DNA from: WTFY01 sp965214675
Lineage (GTDB): Bacteria > Pseudomonadota > Gammaproteobacteria > UBA4575
DNA: 64,000 bases
Reading direction: 5' to 3'
Assembly: GCA_965214675.1 (NCBI GenBank)
Contig: OZ243969.1
Span: 1,116,001 to 1,180,000, forward strand
This document shows positions 35,033 to 44,279 of this stretch, piece by piece (within the stretch, counting starts at the first letter, position 1; each line of letters opens with the position of its first letter). The translations under genes were made by a program, and so were the position numbers. The notes below the pieces were generated by a model. It had not been told where the DNA came from and ran no database searches. It worked only from the letters and a program-made list of their open reading frames with translations.

Positions 35033-36109
35033 CTACGCACGTGGGTAGTTCCCAGGATAGGCCGACAGGATCCTGCGCAGCAGCTTCCTGGCCACTTCTG
35101 CCGATATGACGGCCTGCTGCCCAACCCCATGTGCCGTAATCAGCGTCTGCCTGCCCTGGCTGAGCAGATGCACCTCATAGTGCTTTGCAACGGCTTCAGC
35201 CTCCTGCAAACCTGCCGACGTTAAAACCGGGTCAGGCAGCATGGAAACAAAGTAGATCCCCTGGTCGCGATTGTGATCCTCAACCACCAGACCCGAGCGA
35301 TCCAAAGCTACGCCGGTTCTGCGCCAGACCCTTGAGAACACATCACCCACCAGTAATACCGGAATCCCTTCGACCTCCCTGACATCCAGATACAGGGCAC
35401 GGGAGTCCGGACTTGCAAACTTCAATTCGGCATCATCCTTTGAAGCACCCAGAAATTCCATGAGGCGAATGGTCATCTCCGCCTCGCGGTCAGCATTTGG
35501 GGGCTGTGGTTTCCACAGAATCTGCTCGTTTGCGTTCACTGCCGCGACTTCAAGGCCGCGCTGTGTCAGATAGATATTGGTCACGGCATTGGGCTGGCGC
35601 TCCAGGCGCGTTCGAAACTTCTCGGTCACCACGTCGACCCCCTCCCGGATGGATGGAGTGTCTTGAAGACGGCTCATATCCTGTGTCCAGTGGGTTTCCA
35701 TGTAACCAACCACGGGTTCATCTTCGGCAATAGTGAAACCTTCCTCCTGCCAGAACTTGCGCAGAATCGGCCACAGCGTTACCGGATCGGCATCGACTTC
35801 CAGCCAGCGGGTCGGGCCTTCCTGGCGCACACGCATTTCAAGATATTCGGGTAGTACCCCGGCCCCCAGTGCAGGCACCTGCGTCTCCAGCGCGCTGACC
35901 CGGTCGCCTGCGGTCTTCGGAATCTTCAGGCTGTTTTCCCAGTCCGGTGTCACCATGTCGGGCGGGGCTTCAAGCGGCTTCGTGGAGACACTGTCCGAGT
36001 AGTCCTTGTCTCCTATTTTCAGAAAACTGCAGCCGCCCAATGCCAGAGACAACAAGGCCAAAAGGGCCGCAGACTGCATTAATAAATTTCGATTACGCAT
36101 AGGAGTCAC
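35033..36109 (-). CDS. bamC: outer membrane assembly lipoprotein BamC
   Basis: 358 residues. A lipoprotein signal ends in LSLALGGCS, with the lipobox cysteine at about residue 27. An unstructured N-terminal stretch (EAPPDMVTPDWENSLKIP) corresponds to the part that binds BamD, and two helix-grip domains follow. BamC is an accessory part of the BAM complex that inserts beta-barrels into the outer membrane. Position directly after dapA is conserved in gammaproteobacteria. bamD begins at the end of this window. Confidence 0.9.
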   Translation of the reverse strand: MTPMRNRNLLMQSAALLALLSLALGGCSFLKIGDKDYSDSVSTKPLEAPPDMVTPDWENSLKIPKTAGDRVSALETQVPALGAGVLPEYLEMRVRQEGPTRWLEVDADPVTLWPILRKFWQEEGFTIAEDEPVVGYMETHWTQDMSRLQDTPSIREGVDVVTEKFRTRLERQPNAVTNIYLTQRGLEVAAVNANEQILWKPQPPNADREAEMTIRLMEFLGASKDDAELKFASPDSRALYLDVREVEGIPVLLVGDVFSRVWRRTGVALDRSGLVVEDHNRDQGIYFVSMLPDPVLTSAGLQEAEAVAKHYEVHLLSQGRQTLITAHGVGQQAVISAEVARKLLRRILSAYPGNYPRA

Positions 36110-36119
36110 TCAGTTATAT

Positions 36120-36995
36120 TTATATACTGCCCGCCGCCCGCAAGGCTTCACGCAACGTTTCATGATGAGCGCTTGACAGGGGGGTCATGGGCAGACGGAT
36201 GCCGGATGGAAACAAACCCATTTCGGTCAGGCACCACTTAACCGGAATCGGGTTGGACTCTACAAACAGGTCCCTGTTCAGGCTTTCAAGGCGCATGTTG
36301 GTATGCTGCGCTTGGGTCCGGTCACCCTCCAGGCAGGCCATGCACATGGCATGAAACAGCTTGGGGGCAACATTTCCTGTCACGGTGATTACACCTTTAC
36401 CACCGGCAAGCATGAATTCCATGGCGGTGGCATCATCACCGCTGATCAACACGAACCCTTCCCTGCAATCCGCCAGGATCTCCTGGCAGCGACGGACATC
36501 ACCGGTCGCTTCCTTGATCCCAATGATGTGGTCTACCCTGGAAAGCCGGATTGCTGTGGATGCCAGCATGTCACAGGCGGTACGCCCAGGGACATTATAC
36601 AAAATCTGTGGGATCGAAACGGCTTTGGCGACCGCTTCATAATGCTGTACCAGCCCTTCCTGAGTGGGCTTGTTGTAATACGGGGTGACCAGCAGGCAGG
36701 CATCGGCACCCGCATCCTTGGCACACTGGGTCAGCTCGATCGTCTCATGTGTTGCGTTGGACCCGGTACCGGCGATGACCGGAACCCGCCCCTTTGCCTG
36801 CTCGACGACAAATCGAATGACCTCGCAGTGCTCGGTGTGATCGAGGGTTGCCGACTCACCCGTGGTACCCGCTGGCACCAGTGCATCCGTGTCATTCTCG
36901 ATATGGAATTCGACATAGTCTGCCAATACGCCATAGTCGACTGAGCCGTCTTCTCGCATCGGCGTAGCCATTGCGACCATGCTGCCTTTAAACAC
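36120..36995 (-). CDS. dapA: 4-hydroxy-tetrahydrodipicolinate synthase
   Basis: From a GTG at 36995 (MFKGSMVAMATPM) it has 291 residues, matching the family length; GAGG lies six bases before. It condenses pyruvate with aspartate semialdehyde in lysine and peptidoglycan synthesis. Seen: GTTGESATLDHTEH, the YYNKPTQEG tyrosine motif, YNVPGRTACD and the Schiff-base lysine in GIKEATGD. A TTG at 37007 would add four residues. It lies 10 bases before bamC. Confidence 0.95.
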   Translation of the reverse strand: MFKGSMVAMATPMREDGSVDYGVLADYVEFHIENDTDALVPAGTTGESATLDHTEHCEVIRFVVEQAKGRVPVIAGTGSNATHETIELTQCAKDAGADACLLVTPYYNKPTQEGLVQHYEAVAKAVSIPQILYNVPGRTACDMLASTAIRLSRVDHIIGIKEATGDVRRCQEILADCREGFVLISGDDATAMEFMLAGGKGVITVTGNVAPKLFHAMCMACLEGDRTQAQHTNMRLESLNRDLFVESNPIPVKWCLTEMGLFPSGIRLPMTPLSSAHHETLREALRAAGSI

Positions 36996-37117
36996 CGGAT
37001 TCCTCAACGAATTTCAATTCAGAAAGGTCTCGGATAGTACTCACCGAACCCTGCCATTACAAGAAAATAACGGGCCGTACGTGGCCTCGACCGACTGGAC
37101 TTGCGGTCCTGTGATCC

Positions 37118-38215
37118 CTATGCATCGGGAAGGGCTTGCTGTTTCTGCCAGGAACCCTTGTTGATCGAGGTCCAGGCCCGGATCACCGCATGGAACAGCG
37201 TTGCCAGGGGAATAGCGAAAAACACGCCCCACACACCCCAGATTCCACCAAAGATCAGTACCGCAGCGATGATTGCAACGGGGTGAAGATTCACAATCTC
37301 GGAAAAGAGCACAGGCACCAGGACGTTGCCGTCGAGGACCTGGACTGCGGCATAGGCCAACAGCACGTACACAAACTGGGTGCTTGGCCCCCATTGAAAA
37401 TAGGCTACAAACATCACCGGTATGGTCACCACGGCCGCTCCGACGTAAGGAATGATGACGGAGATGCCGACCAGAAATGAAAGCAGCATGGCGTACTTGA
37501 GGCCGAAGAACATAAACGTGATGTAGGTAGCAATCCAAACCACCAGGATTTCAATCACCTTGCCACGGATATAGCTGGCGATTTTCTTGTTGACCTCGAT
37601 CCAGACTGCATTGGTCAGTTCCCGGTTGGAAGGCAGAAAGCTTTCCGCCCATACCAGGATCTTGCGCTTGTCCTTGAGAAAAAAGAACACCAGTAACGGG
37701 ACGATGATGAGGTAGACCGTGATTGTGATCAGGCCAACCACGGATTCCAGCGGCTGGCTGAGAAAATTTTGACCTACCGCGATCAATTGGGCACGCAAGG
37801 AGTCAATCAGCTCCATGACCTGTTCTTCGGTAATGATCTGGGCAAGGGTCGGGTATTTATCCGGCAATTGCATCAACAGGTTTTGTCCCTGCGTGATCAT
37901 GCCGGGGAGTTCACGGAAAAACTGCGTGAGCTGCTGTGACAGTTTCGGGATCAGGCCAAAAAGGATCAGGATCAGCAAGGCAATAAAGCCAAGAAACACC
38001 AGCAGCAATGCCAGCAACCTGGGGATCCTGCCATGCTGCAGCAGCCCGACAACTCCATCCAGCACGTAGGCGATCACGATGCTGGCAATCAGAGGGGCCA
38101 GAAGATCGCCAAACAACAATACACTGGTAAATCCGACAATCAGGCAGAGCGCAAGGATGACAATCTGCGGATTCGAGAAGTTCTGCTGGTACCAGTTTTT
38201 GATGTATTCGATCAT
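37118..38215 (-). CDS. AI-2E family transporter (PerM-like)
   Basis: 365 residues with about seven membrane spans arranged as in the UPF0118/PerM family, including VPLLVFFFLKDKRKIL and the GLKYAMLLSFLVGISVIIPYVGA region (about 230-252), and IWGVWGVFFAIPLATL near the end. The family includes the AI-2 exporter TqsA and sodium-proton antiporters; the substrate here cannot be inferred. It lies upstream of dapA on the same strand. Confidence 0.88.
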   Translation of the reverse strand: MIEYIKNWYQQNFSNPQIVILALCLIVGFTSVLLFGDLLAPLIASIVIAYVLDGVVGLLQHGRIPRLLALLLVFLGFIALLILILFGLIPKLSQQLTQFFRELPGMITQGQNLLMQLPDKYPTLAQIITEEQVMELIDSLRAQLIAVGQNFLSQPLESVVGLITITVYLIIVPLLVFFFLKDKRKILVWAESFLPSNRELTNAVWIEVNKKIASYIRGKVIEILVVWIATYITFMFFGLKYAMLLSFLVGISVIIPYVGAAVVTIPVMFVAYFQWGPSTQFVYVLLAYAAVQVLDGNVLVPVLFSEIVNLHPVAIIAAVLIFGGIWGVWGVFFAIPLATLFHAVIRAWTSINKGSWQKQQALPDA

Positions 38216-38353
38216 CTATCGATGGGATACCGTGAATGGAGAAACTGAATCAGGCGTGTACCGGGGCTTGGGCTGGGTTCTTCAGGCAGCCTGACTGGAA
38301 ATCGGCCAGACCGGTCATTGTCATCTCAGGCAGACAGAACACTGTACGGAGGT

Positions 38354-39262
38354 TCATACGGCCTGTTTTTTCGGACCACAGTAACCGCGTGCATAGTCCA
38401 GCAATTCATCCATGGCACGCAGGCGAAACTTCTGTCGCTGGCGGACAAAGGAAAAATTCCGCTCCAGCTGGGGCTCAAGATTCAGCTTGTTCAGCACATT
38501 GAGCTTCAGTTCTTTTTCTATGGTTGCGCTGGAGACAATGGATACCCCCATTCCGGCCTCGACCGCCCCCTTGATGGATTCCGGGCTACCCAATTCCAGG
38601 CAGATATTCAGACTGTTCCGGTCCAGTCCCATCTTGGTCATGTACCCGATGATGACATCCCGCGTACCCGAACCTTCCTCGCGGCTGATGAACGGGAAGT
38701 GCATGAGCTCATCCATGGTGATGGAAGACCGCTTGGCAAGTTCATGTCCGGGGGGCACGATCACAACCAGGTGATCGATGCGGCAGACTTCTACCAGCAG
38801 GTTCTTGTTGGTGACCGGCCCTTCCACGATCCCCAGGTCGATCATGCTGTTTTCAATCATGGAAACGATGCCTTCTGTATTGGAAACCTTCAGGCGCAAC
38901 TGGATTTCGGGGAATTTCTTTGTAAAGCCGCTCAGCAGGCTCGGCAGCATGTATTCGGCGATGGTAGTACTGGCCCCCAGGGTCAGGGTGCCGCTCAGAT
39001 CACTGGTCAGCTCCTTGACGAAATTTTCCATCTCCGCATACAGCTCGAAGATTTGTTCGGCGTACTCGTAGGACCTGCGCCCGGCTTCGGTCAGCGTAAC
39101 GCGGTTATGGGTGCGATCGAACAGCCGGGTATTGAAGTGCTCCTCGAGCTGGCGCACCTGAAACGTCACCGCCGGTTGCGTCATGTGCAGCGTCTCCGCC
39201 GCCTTGGTGAAGCTCAGCAATTTCGCAACGGTATAGAAAACTTGTAGCCGACGATCTGCCAT
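38354..39262 (-). CDS. LysR-family transcriptional regulator
   Basis: 302 residues. The N-terminal winged helix-turn-helix (LQVFYTVAKLLSFTKAAETL, MTQPAVTFQVRQLEE, FDRTHNRVTLTEAG) is complete, and the C-terminal domain has the two-lobed periplasmic-binding fold (GTLTLGASTTIAEYMLP, EGSGTRDVI, GMGVSIVSS). The sequence type resembles CbbR/CysB-like regulators, but no regulated operon is adjacent: it is divergent from proS. A perfect palindrome lies 75 bases before its start and may be its operator. Confidence 0.9.
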   Translation of the reverse strand: MADRRLQVFYTVAKLLSFTKAAETLHMTQPAVTFQVRQLEEHFNTRLFDRTHNRVTLTEAGRRSYEYAEQIFELYAEMENFVKELTSDLSGTLTLGASTTIAEYMLPSLLSGFTKKFPEIQLRLKVSNTEGIVSMIENSMIDLGIVEGPVTNKNLLVEVCRIDHLVVIVPPGHELAKRSSITMDELMHFPFISREEGSGTRDVIIGYMTKMGLDRNSLNICLELGSPESIKGAVEAGMGVSIVSSATIEKELKLNVLNKLNLEPQLERNFSFVRQRQKFRLRAMDELLDYARGYCGPKKQAV

Positions 39263-39336
39263 CTAGACTCCTCTGGAGCTTGTTTTGGTGCCAGATTAAC
39301 GTAGTATACACGCATGCAATGAACCCAGTCGTATGA

Positions 39337-39355
39337 ATTTTATAGCCTATAAAAT
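39337..39355. promoter_or_regulatory. palindrome upstream of the LysR gene, candidate operator
   Basis: ATTTTATAGCCTATAAAAT is perfectly symmetric around one central base, with a 9-base arm. It lies between the divergent LysR gene and proS and contains a T-N11-A type core as expected of LysR sites. Autoregulation is inferred. Confidence 0.45.
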
Positions 39356-39553
39356 AAAATATATGACACATTCTGACAGGCCTCATTGCTCCAAGCTGAC
39401 ACGCCTTCCCCGCCAACACCACCGCAGGCACATCGCCCGCATTCAGCACGCTGCAATTGTCCCGTCGATCTGTGATTCGACGATCCAATTCCTGAAAATC
39501 AAAGGCAGCGGTCTGCAATTTCTCTGCAACGAGCACACAGGAATTCAGCCACC

Positions 39554-41281
39554 ATGCGTGTAAGCCGGTTTCCACTATTTACACTCAAGGAATCTCCGGC
39601 GGATGCCGAGCTGGTCAGTCACCAGCTGATGTTGCGTGCTGGCATGATTCGCCGTCTGGCCTCGGGACTGTATACGTGGTTGCCTTTGGGCGTGCGCATC
39701 CTGCGCAAAGTCGAGAATGTGATACGCGAGGAGATGAACAAGTCGGGGGCCGTTGAAGTGCTCATGCCGTCCATACAGCCGGCTGAACTCTGGCAGGAAT
39801 CGGGGCGCTGGGTTCAGTACGGTCCTGAATTGCTGCGCCTGCAGGACCGCCATTCCAGGGATTTCTGTTACGGACCGACACATGAAGAAGTGATCACCGA
39901 CCTGGTCCGGCGTGAAATACGCAGCTATCGGCAATTGCCGGTGAATTACTACCAGATCCAGACCAAGTTCCGGGACGAGATTCGACCGCGCTTCGGGGTT
40001 ATGCGTGCACGCGAGTTCATCATGAAGGATGCCTACTCCTTTCACCTCAGCAAGGAGTGCCTCGAATCCACGTACAACACGATGTACGACGCCTATGTCA
40101 GCATCTTCACGCGACTCGGGCTGGAGTTCAAAACCGTGGAGGCGGACACCGGCAGCATTGGAGGAAGTGTGTCACACGAATTCCATGTACTGGCAGATTC
40201 CGGGGAGGATGCGATCGCATTCTCGACAGAAAGCGACTATGCGGCCAATGTCGAACTCGCACCGGTGGCACCGGTAAAAAATACGGATACGGCACCCGCT
40301 CAGGCACTTGAGAAGACTGCAACGCCCAACTGCGGCAGCATCGAGGAAGTGTGCAAGCTTTTGAAGGTGACTGCCGGCCAGGTGGCAAAGACCCTGATTG
40401 TGAAAGGACCATCGGACTCACTGGTCGCGCTGGTGTTGCGCGGAGACCATGTACTGAATGCCGTGAAAGCGCAGAAACTTGAGGGCGTGGCAGAGCCGCT
40501 GGAATTTGCCAGCGAACAGGAAATAGAAACCCGGCTCGGTTGCAGGATTGGTTCACTCGGCCCCCTGCAGTTGAATTGCCCGGTCATCATGGACCATTCC
40601 GCTTTCGCGTTGCAGAACTTCGTCTGTGGGGCCAACGAGGAAGGCTTCCACTACACAGGTGCCAACTGGGAGCGTGACCTGGAAGGTTTCGAGCAGTATG
40701 AGAGTCAGGACCTGCGCAAGATTGCAACCGGAGATGCCAGTCCGGATGGGAAGGGTTCAGTCATCGTCAAGCGAGGGATTGAAGTCGGCCACATCTTCCA
40801 GTTGGGCAACAAGTACAGCACTGCTCTCAAGGCCAGTGTACTGGACCAGAACGGGAGCGAGCAGGTCGTGACGATGGGTTGCTACGGTATCGGGGTCACG
40901 CGTGTGATTGCCGCCGCCATTGAACAGAACTTTGACGAGCAGGGCATACGCTGGCCCCAGTCGATTGCTCCCTTCAGTGTCTCCATCATTCCCATCAATG
41001 CAAAGAAATCCAGGCAGGTCCTGGAGGTCAGCGAACAGCTGTACCACAAGCTTGAAGCCGCGGGGCTGGAAGTACTGCTGGATGACCGTGACTTGCGTGC
41101 CGGCTTGTTATTCGCTGACCATGAACTGATCGGCATCCCACACCGAATCGTGGTAAGCGAACGGGGTCTGCGGCAAAACGAGGTCGAGTATAAAAATCGA
41201 AGCGGGCATGAGACTCAACAAGTGCCTGTGGAAGATGTCCTCAAGTTCCTGGAGAAAGGTATCCTGGCATCCTCGACCTGA
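39554..41281 (+). CDS. proS: prolyl-tRNA synthetase
   Basis: 575 residues, the bacterial ProS type with an inserted editing domain. Class II motifs are visible: TWLPLGVRILRKVENVIREE, the YGPTHEEV and QTKFRDEIRPRFGVMRAREF segments, and the motif 3 region GCYGIGVTR. The central YbaK-like insert (about residues 220-385) clears mischarged Ala-tRNA-Pro. The C-terminal anticodon-binding domain follows. It stands alone. Confidence 0.97.
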   Translation: MRVSRFPLFTLKESPADAELVSHQLMLRAGMIRRLASGLYTWLPLGVRILRKVENVIREEMNKSGAVEVLMPSIQPAELWQESGRWVQYGPELLRLQDRHSRDFCYGPTHEEVITDLVRREIRSYRQLPVNYYQIQTKFRDEIRPRFGVMRAREFIMKDAYSFHLSKECLESTYNTMYDAYVSIFTRLGLEFKTVEADTGSIGGSVSHEFHVLADSGEDAIAFSTESDYAANVELAPVAPVKNTDTAPAQALEKTATPNCGSIEEVCKLLKVTAGQVAKTLIVKGPSDSLVALVLRGDHVLNAVKAQKLEGVAEPLEFASEQEIETRLGCRIGSLGPLQLNCPVIMDHSAFALQNFVCGANEEGFHYTGANWERDLEGFEQYESQDLRKIATGDASPDGKGSVIVKRGIEVGHIFQLGNKYSTALKASVLDQNGSEQVVTMGCYGIGVTRVIAAAIEQNFDEQGIRWPQSIAPFSVSIIPINAKKSRQVLEVSEQLYHKLEAAGLEVLLDDRDLRAGLLFADHELIGIPHRIVVSERGLRQNEVEYKNRSGHETQQVPVEDVLKFLEKGILASST

Positions 41282-41430
41282 ATAAGGGGCTTATTTACAG
41301 AACCAGGGCCTGTTAACACTATCTGAATGCTTGATCTAAGTATAAATTAGAGGATTATATATATGCCATTAACACTTAGTTGACTCAAGAAACGCGCCGA
41401 TACCAGCCCTGCTTTATGCGTGTGCGGAAA

Positions 41431-42111
41431 CTACACGCTTAGTAGTTCAACAATTTCAGAAGATGACAGATGCCTACCTATGAGAGATTCCCTCATGGGC
41501 TCATAAATCTGCCACATCCTTCTATAGTTCCTTAGTAGAGGACAATGAGAGTTGAGGTCGTGATCTTTGAATCCTTGGAACCGGTCTAGGTCATTGATCA
41601 GAAAACGAGCAATACTATAGTGCTCACCTTCATTGTTTCCATCAAATCCAGGGAACTTTACATGCTGCCCAAGTGGCCCACCTCTTATCTCTATTTCTTT
41701 TTTACCTTTATCTGGTAACTTTGAATAACCAAATTCAATACGGGACCACATTTCCAACACATCACAGACCTCGTAAACCACATGTTTCTTGTCTACGTGG
41801 TCGTGAAACAAGCCGCTGTACTCCCACTCCAGTCCCCAATAGTGTCCTCCCCCGAGCACCGTGCTGACGAAATCTGGTTCTATCTCCCCATCGACCTCAT
41901 AGTGTTTGTAAAGATCTCGGAGCATCATCAGTATCAGCTTTTCGCCGTGTGTGATGCGAACGTCATCACTTCCAAGGCTAGCTAATCCAGCATCTACAAG
42001 CCTTCGCATGGCTTCTGCACGAGAAGGTTGATTCTGCTGTTTAGATCGCCATGCATCTATCCGTTGCAAGGAATGTACATCTAGTCTCATCTCAAATCGT
42101 TCCGTTTTCAT
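41431..42111 (-). CDS. ribbon-helix-helix protein with YfbU-like domain
   Basis: 226 residues. Residues 1-50 look like a ribbon-helix-helix DNA-binding unit (RFEMRLDVHSLQRIDAWR, then SRAEAMRRLVDAGL). From about 55 on it matches YfbU: THGEKLILMMLRDLY, YEVCDVLEMWSRIEFGYSKL, then FPGFDGNNEGEHY and the C-terminal YRRMWQIYEP and HLSSSEIVELLSV. E. coli YfbU itself has no RHH part. Overexpression of YfbU is known to be toxic, so this could be a self-regulated toxin-like protein; that is inference. TACGT repeats upstream may be its operator. It begins an accessory patch after proS. Confidence 0.75.
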   Translation of the reverse strand: MKTERFEMRLDVHSLQRIDAWRSKQQNQPSRAEAMRRLVDAGLASLGSDDVRITHGEKLILMMLRDLYKHYEVDGEIEPDFVSTVLGGGHYWGLEWEYSGLFHDHVDKKHVVYEVCDVLEMWSRIEFGYSKLPDKGKKEIEIRGGPLGQHVKFPGFDGNNEGEHYSIARFLINDLDRFQGFKDHDLNSHCPLLRNYRRMWQIYEPMRESLIGRHLSSSEIVELLSV

Positions 42112-42151
42112 CTTAGTCTCACCTTGATATTTAACGGCATATAGGTAGTTA

Positions 42152-42188
42152 TACGTTATTTAATACGTATTATACGGAATACTTACGT
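42152..42188. repeat. TACGT iterons upstream of the RHH-YfbU gene
   Basis: Exact TACGT at 42152, 42164 and 42184, with a TACGG at 42173, spaced 9-12 bases apart and 41-77 bases upstream of the ATG at 42111. RHH proteins bind closely spaced short repeats, so this is a candidate autoregulatory operator. Confidence 0.45.
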
Positions 42189-42233
42189 AAAATAAATGGA
42201 AAAGTCAACAAGACTTATGCAGCTATCATGTCG

Positions 42234-43154
42234 TTAGTATAGTAGCCTTTCGAGTTCGCCCCGCTGAGCTGCGTGCTTCTCGGGATCACGTCTTTTCAGC
42301 TTTTTCAGATTGATCAGTTTCCAGCGGACAGCCGGAAGTTCTCCGGCTTGCGGGAGACAAATCAAGTCAAAATCAGGATCGGCGTCATGGAGTGAAAGAA
42401 GAAAAGCCGCAATATCTCCTGTCAGGCGCTGCCGAATATCTGTGTGCAGCTGCCCCTGAACCTCAATGAGCGCATCTAGTGTCACAGCCTCTCGTGTCAT
42501 GCCAATGAATTCGTTGTCGTACAGTTCCTTGCTCAATTGCATGTTCGGTGCTAGTAGCTCATGCATTGGCCGGTTTGAACTCGCCACATAAACCATGAAT
42601 ACGCGGAACAGCTCATCCGTGAGACCTTCGTTTTCATATAAGAGTTTAATGTCAAAAAGATCACGAGGATGCTGACGGTCCAGAGCAGCATGCAGTTTGC
42701 CCCCATACAGATCTTCAAATGCCAGAATATTCATCTCTGCAAAACCGAAATGATCAGTAACACTCTCTGATGTAGTCATCCTGTACGGCGCATACACTGT
42801 CCCTCGAATCACGGGAGAAGTTTCGAGTTTCACCTGTGCTGGACCGCTGCGCATCGCGATTCGCGTATCATTGCCACCGCCACCAGCCATTGGTTGTACA
42901 TGTATGTGCGGATTGCGGTTAGCAATTGCCGCCATGATCCGACCAAGCGTCATTTCTATATCCCTCAACGCAGTTGCTCGATCACCGGTCGGGAGGTAAG
43001 TGAGATCGATGTCCACAGAAAGCCGCGGCATGTCCCTGTAAAACAGATTGATGGCCGTACCACCCTTGAGAGCAAAGACCTCTTCCCTGGCGATATCAGG
43101 CAATATGCTCAGAATCAAACGAACTTGCCTGGCATAGTGCTCGAGTAATGGCAT
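42234..43154 (-). CDS. abiEii: AbiEii-type nucleotidyltransferase toxin
   Basis: 306 residues. The nucleotidyltransferase core is seen as LKGGTAINLFYRDMPRLSVDIDLTYL (split over about residues 29-54) with the GG and DxD catalytic pattern, then FEDLYGGKLHAALDRQHPRDLFDIKLL, the second AbiEii block. The family transfers nucleotides (to tRNA in studied members) and arrests growth when unchecked by AbiEi. Six bases separate it from the antitoxin gene. Confidence 0.88.
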   Translation of the reverse strand: MPLLEHYARQVRLILSILPDIAREEVFALKGGTAINLFYRDMPRLSVDIDLTYLPTGDRATALRDIEMTLGRIMAAIANRNPHIHVQPMAGGGGNDTRIAMRSGPAQVKLETSPVIRGTVYAPYRMTTSESVTDHFGFAEMNILAFEDLYGGKLHAALDRQHPRDLFDIKLLYENEGLTDELFRVFMVYVASSNRPMHELLAPNMQLSKELYDNEFIGMTREAVTLDALIEVQGQLHTDIRQRLTGDIAAFLLSLHDADPDFDLICLPQAGELPAVRWKLINLKKLKRRDPEKHAAQRGELERLLY

Positions 43155-43160
43155 TAACCT

Positions 43161-43961
43161 TTACTCTTTCACAGGAACTAGATTTTTAGGCACGCTGATA
43201 TGGTATTTGGGGTGAATCTTCCCGCCTTTCACCAAGGCACGCGGACCCGAGCCAAAGTCAATTTTCGAAGTATCTAGATATTTGCGCCATGAATGTTGAT
43301 GTCTATCAGAAAAAACAAAGAACAGTCGACGCACTTTAATACTCCGGCAATTCTTGAGCAGTTCCATTAGCTGATCCGGGTGCAATGTCGTCAGTCCCTC
43401 AAAAATTTTGTCGAGATTGCTGAAGCTTGCATGGTTTGGCAATTCATCTAGCGCTTCAAGGATGGCACGTTCTGGCGATGAGGCCTTGATCGGCCATTGC
43501 CACATACCTTGACTGATCTCGCTGATAGCGTCCTGATTTTCTTTGAACAGCGTACATGGACGCAGAACCATCTCCTCCTGCATAGGCAGCCGTTTCAGCC
43601 ACGAGGGTCCCGAACCATAGAAATGAACGCGTGGCAGGTTCCCAAAGTTGTAGTAGTGGGTATAGCCTTCCAAATCGAGCACGCTTTCACCGCCGAGATG
43701 GATGTTATATTCCAAAATCCTTTGAAGTGAGAGTAAGAGTGTTTGCCAGGAAGTTTCGGTGGTGCCCTCCATGCCTTCGGATAGTGGGCGACGATATACG
43801 CCCCGGATGACCCACTCCAACCAGCCACGGGCCACATAATCATGGATCGACTTGGGGTCGATACCCTGTTCCCTCAGCCAAGGCGTATCAACCATGTAAC
43901 CGGGGGGCACTTTGTCCAAAAGTGGTTTTAGTCTTTGCTTTCTTTGATGGTACATAGCCAT
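43161..43961 (-). CDS. abiEi: AbiEi-family antitoxin
   Basis: From ATG 43961 it has 266 residues (a TTG one codon earlier is also open). The N-terminal winged-helix part shows PPGYMVDTPWLREQG and VARGWLEWVIRGVYRRP, the AbiEi antitoxin HTH pattern; the larger C-terminal domain contains RVHFYGSGPSWLKRLP and SSPERAILEALDELP. AbiEi neutralises AbiEii and represses the operon by binding repeats in the promoter. An AT-rich dyad (about 43968-43994) directly upstream is a plausible operator. Confidence 0.85.
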   Translation of the reverse strand: MAMYHQRKQRLKPLLDKVPPGYMVDTPWLREQGIDPKSIHDYVARGWLEWVIRGVYRRPLSEGMEGTTETSWQTLLLSLQRILEYNIHLGGESVLDLEGYTHYYNFGNLPRVHFYGSGPSWLKRLPMQEEMVLRPCTLFKENQDAISEISQGMWQWPIKASSPERAILEALDELPNHASFSNLDKIFEGLTTLHPDQLMELLKNCRSIKVRRLFFVFSDRHQHSWRKYLDTSKIDFGSGPRALVKGGKIHPKYHISVPKNLVPVKE

Positions 43962-44279
43962 CAAAATAGTATATTTTCAAAAATATATCTATAAGTATTT
44001 TGAGTTTTTGAAGATAATATGGTTAGTAGCCATTTAAAGTAATAAACTCCAAAATAAGATGAGAGATAATTCTATTGCTTGAAATCAAGATGGAGAGAAA
44101 AAGCCGAAGGATCAGGTTTGCTCCGTACATAGCAGTCGCAGTCTGCCCTAAGCATCATTTCACGCATCGCTAGATGGAATGCTCACAGATCCCTAAATAA
44201 GGGAACGGGGCAGACCATATACTACTACAAATGGCATAATTACCTTGTAAATATGAAGTCTTAATTCCAGAATACAAGT
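43962..44279. other. divergent intergenic region between abiEi and the DUF4143 ATPase
   Basis: About 318 bases, strongly AT-rich near abiEi, including the palindrome-like ATAGTATATTTTC/AAAAATATATCTAT around 43968-43994. Promoters for both neighbours should lie here. No gene seen. Confidence 0.45.
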
